Source of the DNA: DATNPH01 sp036703315
Lineage (GTDB): Bacteria > Cyanobacteriota > Cyanobacteriia > Cyanobacteriales > Coleofasciculaceae
Length of the DNA stretch: 24,007 nucleotides
NCBI GenBank assembly: GCA_036703315.1
Contig: DATNPH010000086.1
Span: forward strand, 1 to 24,007
Reading direction: 5' to 3'
Made by a program: the position numbers and the translations under genes. The notes below the pieces were generated by a model. That model did not search any database. It had not been told where the DNA came from and saw only the letters and a program-made list of their open reading frames with translations. Positions 1 to 7,424 of the stretch are shown piece after piece. Position 1 is the first letter of the stretch, and each line of letters opens with the position of its first letter.

Positions 1-57
1 CTAGCTCTACTTCTGATACCTGTAAGCGCAAGCAAACAGGAAGTCAGAAGCAACTAG
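1..57 (+). CDS. Possible 3' end of an upstream gene (partial)
   Basis: Frame 1 is open from the window edge to a TAG at 55-57 and reads LALLLIPVSASKQEVRSN, which resembles a last hydrophobic helix followed by a short polar tail. Frame 3 is also open (to a TAA at 123-125), but that frame runs into the hairpin at 105-133, so frame 1 is the better candidate. Eighteen codons are too few to be certain, and no function can be given. Confidence 0.25.
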   Translation, partial: LALLLIPVSASKQEVRSN

Positions 58-104
58 GGCAAAAGAAGCGCCAAAAATCAGAACTTATTGGGCTGGATGC
101 AAAA

Positions 105-133
105 ACCAGCCCTTCCACGAAGTAAGGGCTGGT
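105..133 (+). terminator. Strong stem-loop, possible terminator, with a competing hairpin
   Basis: ACCAGCCCTT (105-114) pairs perfectly with AAGGGCTGGT (124-133) around a 9-nt loop. No U-run follows, so an intrinsic terminator is uncertain. GGGCTGG at 90-96 can instead pair with CCAGCCC at 106-112, using the same left arm. The two hairpins are therefore mutually exclusive. Confidence 0.4.
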
Positions 134-321
134 AGTTTATAGTGAGTTAAAGCTTCTGTCATGTGACAACCCTAAATCAAGGAGTACAAGCTAGCATTCC
201 TTCACTAGATATGACCGTATCCACTAATACCTCCAATCGTCTGTGCGATCGCCTTCAGCACAACCCCGGACAAATGCTCACAATCTCTTCATATAACCTT
301 ATAAACTTTTCATTGTCGGCG

Positions 322-337
322 TCTCTCAGATGAGAGA
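322..337. promoter_or_regulatory. Inverted repeat, possible operator
   Basis: TCTCTCA (322-328) and TGAGAGA (331-337) form a perfect 7-bp inverted repeat with a 2-bp centre. It lies about 50 bp before the small ORF at 388, where a repressor or a short RNA hairpin could act. There is no direct evidence of function. The rest of 134-387 shows only a HIP1 site at 245-252 and AT-rich stretches. Confidence 0.25.
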
Positions 338-387
338 ACCTAAACTACAGGATACGTAAAGCGATAAAAGTCGTGTGCTTACAGTCG

Positions 388-609
388 ATGGGTAATTGGA
401 TAGAACTGGATAAACAATGGGGACAGCGCTCAAAGCAAATGTTCCAGCGCTGTGTAAATGAAACTGATCTGAGCAAATTTCAACTCTATTGGTATTTAGC
501 CTGTGAGTCCGAGAAGCGGCGATTAGATTGGAAAGGCTTATGTTTACAACAAGAAAACAAAATTGGAGCTGTCGCCGTCGTGAATACTTACCGATCGCTT
601 TTTAGCTAA
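388..609 (+). CDS. Small uncharacterised protein (73 aa)
   Basis: I do not recognise the family. The product is soluble, rich in charged and aromatic residues, has no signal peptide or membrane segment, and contains three Cys and four Trp (for example KFQLYWYLACESEKRR, DWKGLCLQQENK). Its composition looks like a real folded protein, not out-of-frame translation. I chose ATG 388; a GTG at 373 would add five residues (MCLQS), and neither start has a convincing Shine-Dalgarno. A good intrinsic terminator 55 bp downstream (665-700) and an inverted repeat upstream suggest a single-gene transcript. A spurious ORF cannot be excluded. Confidence 0.55.
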   Translation: MGNWIELDKQWGQRSKQMFQRCVNETDLSKFQLYWYLACESEKRRLDWKGLCLQQENKIGAVAVVNTYRSLFS

Positions 610-664
610 ATCGGTAGGAAAGCCACTTTAGAGCGTAGCTAGGGTGGGGATGAAAGCCTCATAG

Positions 665-700
665 AACAGAGGTATCGAGGTATTAAACCCTCTGTTTTTC
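665..700 (+). terminator. Intrinsic terminator
   Basis: AACAGAGG (665-672) pairs with CCTCTGTT (689-696) across a 16-nt loop, and a T-run ending at 699 follows directly. It lies just downstream of the small plus-strand gene ending at 609 and is the clearest terminator in the window. Confidence 0.55.
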
Positions 701-737
701 AATTTATTAAATTATTCGTTAATCTTCTTCAAAGAAC

Positions 738-845
738 TTAATGGATAGAGAGCGCTTCACGTTTCGCCTTAGCATCTATCACTGTGTCTGGCGGTACCGA
801 TATCTTGTCTCCTCTATCCCTAGGGTAGTAAGGTTTGCAGCCAAC
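738..845 (-). pseudogene. Coding-like fragment without a start (gene relic)
   Basis: Read on the minus strand, this stretch is open between a TGA (846-848) and a TAA (738-740). It encodes 35 residues with protein-like composition, including YYPRDRGDKISVPPD and IDAKAKREALSIH. No ATG, GTG or TTG is placed to express it whole; the first codon is GTT. It therefore looks like the C-terminal relic of a decayed gene. The source family is not recognised. The rest of 701-965 shows nothing except the leader of the helicase. Confidence 0.3.
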
Positions 846-965
846 TCAAAGAGTCTCCCTTAGCTGAAAGGTTGGTGTTTACGGCTTTACAATAGAGCCA
901 ATTGGGCATGGATCAAAGCCAAAATTTTAAAATCCTCGCGACCATCTTATTGGAAAAGCATCAGT

Positions 966-3626
966 GTGAACGTTTCCACTCCATCTATAGACCTTGACCT
1001 AAGAGATTTATTTCCGTTTGAACTTGACGAATTTCAGAAACAAGCGATCGCGGCTTTGAATGCTGGTCGCTCTGTTGTTGTCTGTGCTCCTACTGGTTCT
1101 GGAAAAACCCTAATTGGGGAATATACCATTTACTGTGCCCTATCGCGAGGCGGTCGCGTTTTCTACACAACACCCTTAAAAGCTCTCTCAAACCAAAAGT
1201 TGCGAGATTTTCGCGAGCAGTTTGGCGCAGAGCAAGTGGGTCTGTTGACCGGCGATATCTCCATCAACCGGGATGCTCCAATCCTGGTAATGACCACAGA
1301 AATCTTCCGCAATATGCTATACGGGACACCGATAGGGGAAGTCGGCACCTCGTTGGTAGGGGTTGAGGCCGTGGTGCTGGATGAATGCCACTACATGAAC
1401 GACCGACAGCGCGGAACAGTTTGGGAAGAATCAATTATTTATTGCCCACCAGACGTCCAACTGGTTGCCCTCTCTGCCACCGTTGCCAACGCTGACCAGC
1501 TGACTGACTGGCTGAATCTGGTGCATGGCGCAACTGAGCTGATTTATTCTGACTTCCGACCCGTTCCGTTACAGTTTCACTTTTGCAACCCCAAGGGACT
1601 TTTTCCGCTTCTGGACGAAAGCCAACGCCAACTTAACCCTCGCCTCAAGCCCAAACAAAAGGGAGCCAAGGTAAAGGGAGCACGTCCAGAAAGTCCCTCA
1701 ATCACCTACGTCCTAGCACAACTGCAACAGCGGGATATGTTGCCAGCCATTTACTTTATCTTTAGCCGTCGGGGTTGTGATAAAGCGGTAGAGGAGATGG
1801 GGCCATTATCACTAGTCAATGAACAAGAAGCCGCTGAACTCAAAGCACGCATTGACGAATTTTTGAGCCGCAATCCAGAGGCAGGTCGCACCGGACAAGT
1901 TGAACCGCTTTACCGGGGGATTGCTGCCCATCATGCTGGGATTTTACCGGCGTGGAAGGGATTTGTGGAAGAACTGTTCCAAATGGGTCTTGTGAAAGTG
2001 GTGTTTGCCACAGAAACCCTGGCAGCAGGGATTAATATGCCTGCCCGAACGACAGTAATTTCAACCCTTTCTAAGCGTACTGACCGAGGACATCGCCTGC
2101 TAACCGCTTCTGAGTTCTTGCAGATGTCAGGTCGTGCAGGACGGCGAGGAATGGATGCCATAGGCTATGTGGTTACCTTACAGACGCCCTTTGAAGGGGC
2201 AAAAGAAGCGGCTTACTTGGCAACGACTCGTCCTGATCCACTGGTAAGCCAGTTCACACCTACGTATGGCATGGTGCTGAATTTGCTGCAAACCCACTCA
2301 CTTGCTGAAGCGAGGGATTTGGTGGAACGCAGCTTTGCTCAATACTTAGCGACTTTGTATCTAAGACCTCAACAACAGGCGATTACTGAGCTGACCACGG
2401 AACTGACGAAACTGGATATTCAACTGGCACCAGTGGAGGTGAAAGCGCTCTCTCATTATGAAAAACTCTCAGAACGCCTGAGAGAAGAACGGCGATTACT
2501 CAAAACGCTGCAAATTCAAGCCGAAGAGGTGCGAGCCAGTGAAATGGCTGAGATTGTACCCTATGTTACGACTGGAACTATCCTCTATTTAAAGGGGAAG
2601 TATGTGCAGGTGTCCTCTCCAGTGCCAGCCGTGTTGGTTAGGAAAGAAAAGGGTCGCGGTCAATCGCCTTACTTAGTCTGCTTAAGTGCGGATAATCGCT
2701 GGTATGTGACGACAACGGCTGACGTTGTGGGTTTGCAGGGTGATGTTATGGAGACGGGGTTAATTGCATCTCTACAGCCGCCAGAGGAACTTGTTCTTAA
2801 GCCCGGTCAAGCCAGACGGGGTACAGAGGAAACACAAGCGATCGCCTCCTTAATTCCTTCTACCATAGACCTAACAGTAGCCCCCGAAGTGATGGGGCAA
2901 CAGCAATTGGTAGACGCACTGAGAGGGCAATTGGACAATCATCCGTTGCGGCAGTGGGGCAATCCCTCCAATCTACTGAAACGCCACAAACGTCGATTAG
3001 CCATGCAGGAGGAAATCAACCAACGTCAATCTCAATATCGAGAAAACCAAGCCCATCACTGGCAGGAATTTCTCAACTTAATTGAAATTTTAAGGGCATT
3101 CGGTTGCCTGGAGGACGTGAAACCCACCATTTTGGGACAAGCCACTGCTGCGATTCGGGCTGACAATGAATTATGGGTGGGACTGGCGCTGATGTCAGGA
3201 GAATTTGATAAGTTAGATCCCCACCACTTAGCCGCAGCGATGTGCGCGTTGGTAACGGAAACGCCTCGACCTGATAGTTCGACTAGTTACTCACCGCCAG
3301 AGGCAGTGATTGAGACGTTAGCTAATTTAAGAGGAATGCGCCGTCAGTTGTTTCAGTTACAGCGCCGCTATCAGGTGGCACTGCCAGTTTGGTTAGAGTA
3401 TGAATTAGTTGGCATTGTCGAGCAGTGGGCGTTAGGGGTGGAATGGCCGGTGCTATGCTCTCGTACTACCTTGGATGAAGGGGACGTTGTGCGGATGTTG
3501 CGTCGAACCGTGGATATCCTATCGCAAATTCCCCATGTGCCAACGGTCTCCAATTCCCTGAGAAGTAACGCGATTCGTGCCATTCAGTTACTTGACCGTT
3601 TTCCAGTTAATGAAGTGGTTGATTAG
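966..3626 (+). CDS. SKI2/MTR4-like DExH-box RNA helicase
   Basis: An 886-residue superfamily 2 helicase. Visible motifs in order: Walker A APTGSGKT (41-48), motif Ia TTPLKALSNQK (68-78), motif II DECH (139-142), motif III SAT (170-172), motif IV region YFIFSRRGCDKAV, motif V region FATETLAAGINMPAR (347-361) and motif VI MSGRAGRRG (387-395). The DECH box, the GRAGRRG motif and the long C-terminal part, which ends in a helical DSHCT-like region, place it with SKI2/MTR4 helicases. These are ATP-driven 3'-5' RNA unwinding enzymes that feed RNA to degradation or processing. Plant chloroplast ISE2 belongs to the same superfamily branch. The GTG start at 966 follows a weak GGAAA. It is a stand-alone gene; the next gene starts more than 200 bp downstream. 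The substrate cannot be read from sequence. Confidence 0.9.
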   Translation: MNVSTPSIDLDLRDLFPFELDEFQKQAIAALNAGRSVVVCAPTGSGKTLIGEYTIYCALSRGGRVFYTTPLKALSNQKLRDFREQFGAEQVGLLTGDISINRDAPILVMTTEIFRNMLYGTPIGEVGTSLVGVEAVVLDECHYMNDRQRGTVWEESIIYCPPDVQLVALSATVANADQLTDWLNLVHGATELIYSDFRPVPLQFHFCNPKGLFPLLDESQRQLNPRLKPKQKGAKVKGARPESPSITYVLAQLQQRDMLPAIYFIFSRRGCDKAVEEMGPLSLVNEQEAAELKARIDEFLSRNPEAGRTGQVEPLYRGIAAHHAGILPAWKGFVEELFQMGLVKVVFATETLAAGINMPARTTVISTLSKRTDRGHRLLTASEFLQMSGRAGRRGMDAIGYVVTLQTPFEGAKEAAYLATTRPDPLVSQFTPTYGMVLNLLQTHSLAEARDLVERSFAQYLATLYLRPQQQAITELTTELTKLDIQLAPVEVKALSHYEKLSERLREERRLLKTLQIQAEEVRASEMAEIVPYVTTGTILYLKGKYVQVSSPVPAVLVRKEKGRGQSPYLVCLSADNRWYVTTTADVVGLQGDVMETGLIASLQPPEELVLKPGQARRGTEETQAIASLIPSTIDLTVAPEVMGQQQLVDALRGQLDNHPLRQWGNPSNLLKRHKRRLAMQEEINQRQSQYRENQAHHWQEFLNLIEILRAFGCLEDVKPTILGQATAAIRADNELWVGLALMSGEFDKLDPHHLAAAMCALVTETPRPDSSTSYSPPEAVIETLANLRGMRRQLFQLQRRYQVALPVWLEYELVGIVEQWALGVEWPVLCSRTTLDEGDVVRMLRRTVDILSQIPHVPTVSNSLRSNAIRAIQLLDRFPVNEVVD

Positions 3627-3684
3627 CCTAACTGGGGTTCTATCCTGGGTAAACGTTTCTTATTTTTAACAGAACTGCTGGGAA

Positions 3685-3719
3685 ATCTCCTGACTCAAGC
3701 CAGAGGTTAGGGAGGAGAT
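3685..3719 (+). terminator. Stem-loop downstream of the helicase gene
   Basis: ATCTCCT (3685-3691) pairs with AGGAGAT (3713-3719) over a 21-nt loop, 58 bp after the helicase stop. There is no U-tract, so termination is only a possibility. Confidence 0.2.
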
Positions 3720-3776
3720 AGAGGTAGGAGAATTTTAGCCGACTTTTCACGGGGAGTCCTGAAACTTTACTCAGTC

Positions 3777-3795
3777 AAAGGTTAAAGGTTAAAGG
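3777..3795. repeat. Short tandem heptamer repeat (AAAGGTT)
   Basis: AAAGGTT occurs at 3777-3783 and 3784-3790, followed by a partial copy. Seven-base tandem repeats in spacers are a known feature of filamentous cyanobacterial genomes, and other heptamers occur at 8801, 16100 and 19052. Confidence 0.5.
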
Positions 3796-3842
3796 GAAAA
3801 TCCAAATTCTTAGTCAAGGGGTGCAAGCAGTCGTTTGCGAAT

Positions 3843-3848
3843 AAGGAG
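3843..3848 (+). promoter_or_regulatory. Perfect Shine-Dalgarno ahead of an alternative GTG start
   Basis: AAGGAG lies 6 nt before GTG 3855, which is in frame with the GHL10 gene and would add 37 polar, basic residues before the signal peptide that begins at ATG 3966. It therefore bears directly on which start is used. GTG 3855 is the better supported start by ribosome binding site, ATG 3966 by protein architecture. Confidence 0.45.
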
Positions 3849-3965
3849 CAGATTGTGTTGAGGAGTGATTCTCGTTCCAATCGACAACGCCATGTGTCCC
3901 AACTGCCCAAGCAACAGTTTAAGTTGCTCACAAGGTGCAGCGAAAAGACAACTTCAGGCGTTGAG

Positions 3966-6728
3966 ATGAGGACAATTTTCATCGGTAGTGTGATCGGAAC
4001 ACTGATAAACTCTCTGGTACTGCTACCAGCGGCTTTGGCAGAAACGGTACAACTGGGAGTTGTGAAAAGTCCGGATAATCAAGGGCAATGGTCAGGGATT
4101 ACAACTCGCCTACAATCCATCGGTGTTGCTTATTGTGTCGTTGACTTTACTCAAGTCCAGCAAGCTTCAGACTTTGGCAGCACTAAATTGCTGTTTTTGC
4201 CCAATATTGAGCAACTCGAACCGATACAGATAGCCGCACTCCAAGAATGGATGCGCCAAGGCGGTCGAGTAATTGTGAGTGGCCCGATGGGAACTCTGTC
4301 CCAACCTGAAGTGCGCATGCGGTTGCGATCGCTTTTAGGTGCCTATTGGGGCTTTGCGTTGACAAAACCCACTACCTTAGAACTTTCGGGGAGCAACCCT
4401 CAAACTTGGGTAGGCGCTACTCGATTGGGTAGACCAATTCAGGGAGGCAGTGTGATTCCTGCTGGTTCAAACTCCACGACCTCTGCCTTCTGGAGTCAGA
4501 AAGACAAGCCGCCAGCTGTGGTGACAACAGACCAGTCTACCTTTTTGGGCTGGCGCTGGGGCGTCGATAGTGTAGCACCAGTAGAAATAGACAATGCTTG
4601 GTTACGAGCGGCTCTCGATCGCTATGATGTAACTCCTGCTGGGTCGAGGATAGCCTCAAACGAGGCGCAACAAGCTTGTGTATCTTCCCGTATCCCAACG
4701 GCTAGTAATAATACCACACCTGTTCCAAATTTGCAACAACAAAATACGCCACTGCGATCGCAACCTTCACCTTCAACAGCTGGCAGGATTGCCCAAACAG
4801 ACCGCGATGATGTGGTGGCACCAGCTCAAGGGATATCTGAAAAAACGGAAGCGCTTACAGCAAGGCAACTCACGGCAATGGGTCAGGAGTTGGAAAGTCT
4901 AATCGGTCGGTTTCAAAGTGCCTTACTCGCGGCTAATGCCACGAATAGTAATGTTAATGCACAAACAGGTGCCGCGATCGAGCAATATCTCGTTGCGAGT
5001 GCCCCAGAAAAATTGAAAGCAGAAAAGTTGAACGCTGAAGGTTCTAACCCGCAGTCCTCTAACTTTCAACCGTTTCACATTTACGGTCAACCACGCAATC
5101 CCAGACTCCTCCCAACAGTGGGAACAGATTCTGCAAGCCGAGTGCTAGCTGATGCTAGGAGAGGTCTGCAAAATTTTCGTGACTCGGTTGCTAGGGGAAA
5201 CTCTACCCAAGCAAGACAGCTGTGGATTCAGACCCGGCGGGCACTGTGGGACAACTACCCCATAGACCGGAAGCTGGCTCAGCCAGAGATTCGGGCAATT
5301 TGGTTAGACCGAGGTACGATTGTCCGGGCTAGATCAGAGCAGGATTTAGCCAGGATTTTCGACAAACTAGCAGCAGCAGGCTTTAATACGGTCTTTTTTG
5401 AAACAGTCAATGCCAGTTATCCAATTTACCCCAGTCGCGTTGCACCAGAGCAAAACCCGTTAGTTCGGGGTTGGGATCCCCTGGCAGCAGCGGTTAAATT
5501 AGCCCATGAACGGGGAATGGAGTTACACGCTTGGGTTTGGATGTTTGCGGCGGCTAATCAGCGTCATAACCTGATATTGAACCAACCCGCTGACTATCCG
5601 GGTCCAGTGCTAGCAGCTCATCCAGACTGGGCGATGTTTGATCGGCAGGGACGCTTGTTTGAGCAGGATACCAAAAAGGCGTTCCTAGACCCCGCTAATC
5701 CAGAGGTGCAGCGTTACTTGATGGCACTGTTGGAGGAGATTGCGTCGCGCTATCAAGTGGATGGCATTCAATTGGACTATATTCGCTATCCATTTCAAGA
5801 CCCCAATGTTAATCAGACAACTGGCTACGGTAAGGCAGCGCGTCAGCAGTTTAAGGAATTGACGGGTGTTGACCCGATCGCCGTTTATCCGAGCGGTCGC
5901 GACCTATGGCAACAGTGGACAGCTTTTCGGATTCGGCAAATCGACAGCTTTGTGGCGACTGTATCGCAGCGCTTGCACTCTCAACGTCCCAACCTAATTC
6001 TCTCTGCCGCTGTGTTTCCCATGCCACGCCAGGAGCGCCTGCAAAGATTACAACAAAACTGGGAAGATTGGGCAGTTCGGGGTGATATTGACCTGATGGT
6101 ACCAATGACGTATGCGTTGGATAGCAGTGGTTTACAGAATCTAGCACAGCCGATACTGACAGAAGCGACACTGGGTTCAGCGTTAATTTTGCCGGCTATT
6201 CGCTTGTTAAATTTGCCCAATATCGTAGCGGTTGACCAAATTCAACTATTGCGGGATTTGCCAACGGGTGGATTCGCTCTGTTTGCTGTAGAGAATCTCG
6301 ATGCTAATCTAAGTAGCATTTTTGATCGCACTCAAGGTAGAAGTTCGCCCACCGCTGGCGAACCCGTGCCTTACCGTCAGCCGTTCCCCGCAGCAGCAGC
6401 ACGTTATGCGGCTTTGCAACGGGAATGGAGTTTTCTGCTTCGCAATAATCAAATCTTGATTCGAGAGCCAGCTCTCTCGGAGTGGGGTAAACAAGCGGAT
6501 GCCCTCTCGATAGTACTCAATCAATTGGCAAAAGAACCATCGAGGCAGAACTTGTTATCGGCAAAAGCCTCCCTGTCAGCGTTCCGTTCCCAATTCCAGA
6601 GGTGGATGCTCTCATCAGCCGCTGAGCAACCCTATCAAGTCCAAGTATGGGATAACCGTCTAGCAACGATTGAACGGTTGCTGCGTTACGGGGAGCGGAC
6701 GGCATTGAATCGCTCTTTGCCTAAATAA
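3966..6728 (+). CDS. Exported GHL10 (DUF187/YddW-like) glycoside-hydrolase-like protein
   Basis: With the ATG 3966 start the protein is 920 aa. Residues 1-25 form a signal peptide (hydrophobic core, then PAALA before ETV). A ~150-residue alpha/beta domain follows, resembling a glutamine-amidotransferase fold (LFLPNIEQL, WMRQGGRVIVSGPMG). Next is a Pro/Ser/Gln/Asn-rich linker, a helical stretch near 298, and the GHL10 domain from about residue 440: IWLDRGT, NTVFFETVN, ELHAWVWMF and the conserved DGIQLDYIRYP at 599-609. The C-terminal ~120 residues are helical. GHL10 proteins include E. coli DigH/YddW, which cleaves peptide-free peptidoglycan glycan strands, so cell-wall glycan cleavage in the periplasm is the best guess. 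The amidotransferase-like N-domain is not part of DigH. It is followed 22 bp later by a small secreted protein, probably in one operon. Confidence 0.85.
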   Translation: MRTIFIGSVIGTLINSLVLLPAALAETVQLGVVKSPDNQGQWSGITTRLQSIGVAYCVVDFTQVQQASDFGSTKLLFLPNIEQLEPIQIAALQEWMRQGGRVIVSGPMGTLSQPEVRMRLRSLLGAYWGFALTKPTTLELSGSNPQTWVGATRLGRPIQGGSVIPAGSNSTTSAFWSQKDKPPAVVTTDQSTFLGWRWGVDSVAPVEIDNAWLRAALDRYDVTPAGSRIASNEAQQACVSSRIPTASNNTTPVPNLQQQNTPLRSQPSPSTAGRIAQTDRDDVVAPAQGISEKTEALTARQLTAMGQELESLIGRFQSALLAANATNSNVNAQTGAAIEQYLVASAPEKLKAEKLNAEGSNPQSSNFQPFHIYGQPRNPRLLPTVGTDSASRVLADARRGLQNFRDSVARGNSTQARQLWIQTRRALWDNYPIDRKLAQPEIRAIWLDRGTIVRARSEQDLARIFDKLAAAGFNTVFFETVNASYPIYPSRVAPEQNPLVRGWDPLAAAVKLAHERGMELHAWVWMFAAANQRHNLILNQPADYPGPVLAAHPDWAMFDRQGRLFEQDTKKAFLDPANPEVQRYLMALLEEIASRYQVDGIQLDYIRYPFQDPNVNQTTGYGKAARQQFKELTGVDPIAVYPSGRDLWQQWTAFRIRQIDSFVATVSQRLHSQRPNLILSAAVFPMPRQERLQRLQQNWEDWAVRGDIDLMVPMTYALDSSGLQNLAQPILTEATLGSALILPAIRLLNLPNIVAVDQIQLLRDLPTGGFALFAVENLDANLSSIFDRTQGRSSPTAGEPVPYRQPFPAAAARYAALQREWSFLLRNNQILIREPALSEWGKQADALSIVLNQLAKEPSRQNLLSAKASLSAFRSQFQRWMLSSAAEQPYQVQVWDNRLATIERLLRYGERTALNRSLPK

Positions 6729-6750
6729 GAATACGCCTTAGGAGAAGAAT

Positions 6751-7122
6751 GTGAAACTTATCGTCTCAAGTGTTTTTGGGGTTTCTTGTTTGCTGCTTGT
6801 TCTGTTGAGTTATCCAACAGTTGCTACTGCCAAAAGTTGCCAATATGACCCCAATATCGGTAAGCCAAATCCATTAGGAATGAGGGCGTATATCAGGCTG
6901 GCAGAAGCTGATGGCAATACAACTGTGACTTTTGAACAGTTTCCCTCACCAGTAGGCGATAGAATTACCATTGCTAATCGGCGAGAGATGGTTTTTTACG
7001 GTAGGAATGTGAATGAGGCGCGTCAACTTTTACTGCGAAATCCCCAGTATTACTCTGAGTTAGTCGGCTACCAAGATCCAGAAGGTTTTGCTCCAGCGAA
7101 TGCAGTTTTAACCTGTAGGTAG
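6751..7122 (+). CDS. Small secreted protein of unknown function (123 aa)
   Basis: GTG start with a clear AGGAG at 6740-6744, 6 nt upstream. Residues 1 to about 28 form a signal peptide (core VFGVSCLLLVLLSY, then TVATA before KSCQYD). The mature part of about 95 residues has Cys near each end (KSCQYD and VLTCR), which could form a disulfide in the periplasm. No known domain is recognised. The 22-bp gap from the GHL10 gene implies co-transcription and possibly a joint envelope role. A 12-bp palindrome (7134-7145) follows the stop. Confidence 0.75.
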   Translation: MKLIVSSVFGVSCLLLVLLSYPTVATAKSCQYDPNIGKPNPLGMRAYIRLAEADGNTTVTFEQFPSPVGDRITIANRREMVFYGRNVNEARQLLLRNPQYYSELVGYQDPEGFAPANAVLTCR

Positions 7123-7424
7123 GGGGTTGAACTGCTTAGCTAAGCACCGCCTTTGGGAGATATCGAGTTGCCGAAGGTACAGTACTATACTGAATATTTC
7201 TCCTACTATGGACTTATAAGCTAAGACGCATCCAAATTGGTTAGTCCTAATCTCTCCAGTCCCCCAGTCAGCATCAGTTCACAATTTAAATGCACAACAG
7301 CTTATAGTTGACCTCCTTGCTCTCCAAAGATATGGGACAACGCTTTTTCCCGATTTTAGGGAGTTGGGGGTGGAAAAATGCATGGTACCCCTAAATTATG
7401 TAAGTCCTGTACTAGCGAATCCGG
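7123..7424 (+). other. Spacer with short palindromes and a candidate promoter for kinase K1
   Basis: No convincing ORF. It contains the palindrome GCTTAGCTAAGC (7134-7145), the inverted repeat CAGTA-CTA-TACTG (7180-7192), and a sigma70-like pair TTGACC (7308-7313) and TATGGG (7331-7336) separated by 17 bp, about 90 bp before the kinase ATG. The -10 match is poor, so the promoter is tentative. TGTAAGTCCTG near 7400 resembles one end of the MITE-like element at 19267-19360. Confidence 0.3.

Noticed and set aside
5851..6220. Minus-strand ORFs inside the GHL10 gene (106 and 79 aa)
   Set aside because: Shadow frames of a strongly supported coding region; their products lack protein-like features.
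7180..7192. CAGTA-CTA-TACTG as a possible LexA-type operator
   Set aside because: The spacing and bases do not fit the cyanobacterial LexA consensus as I know it; it is kept only as a short palindrome.
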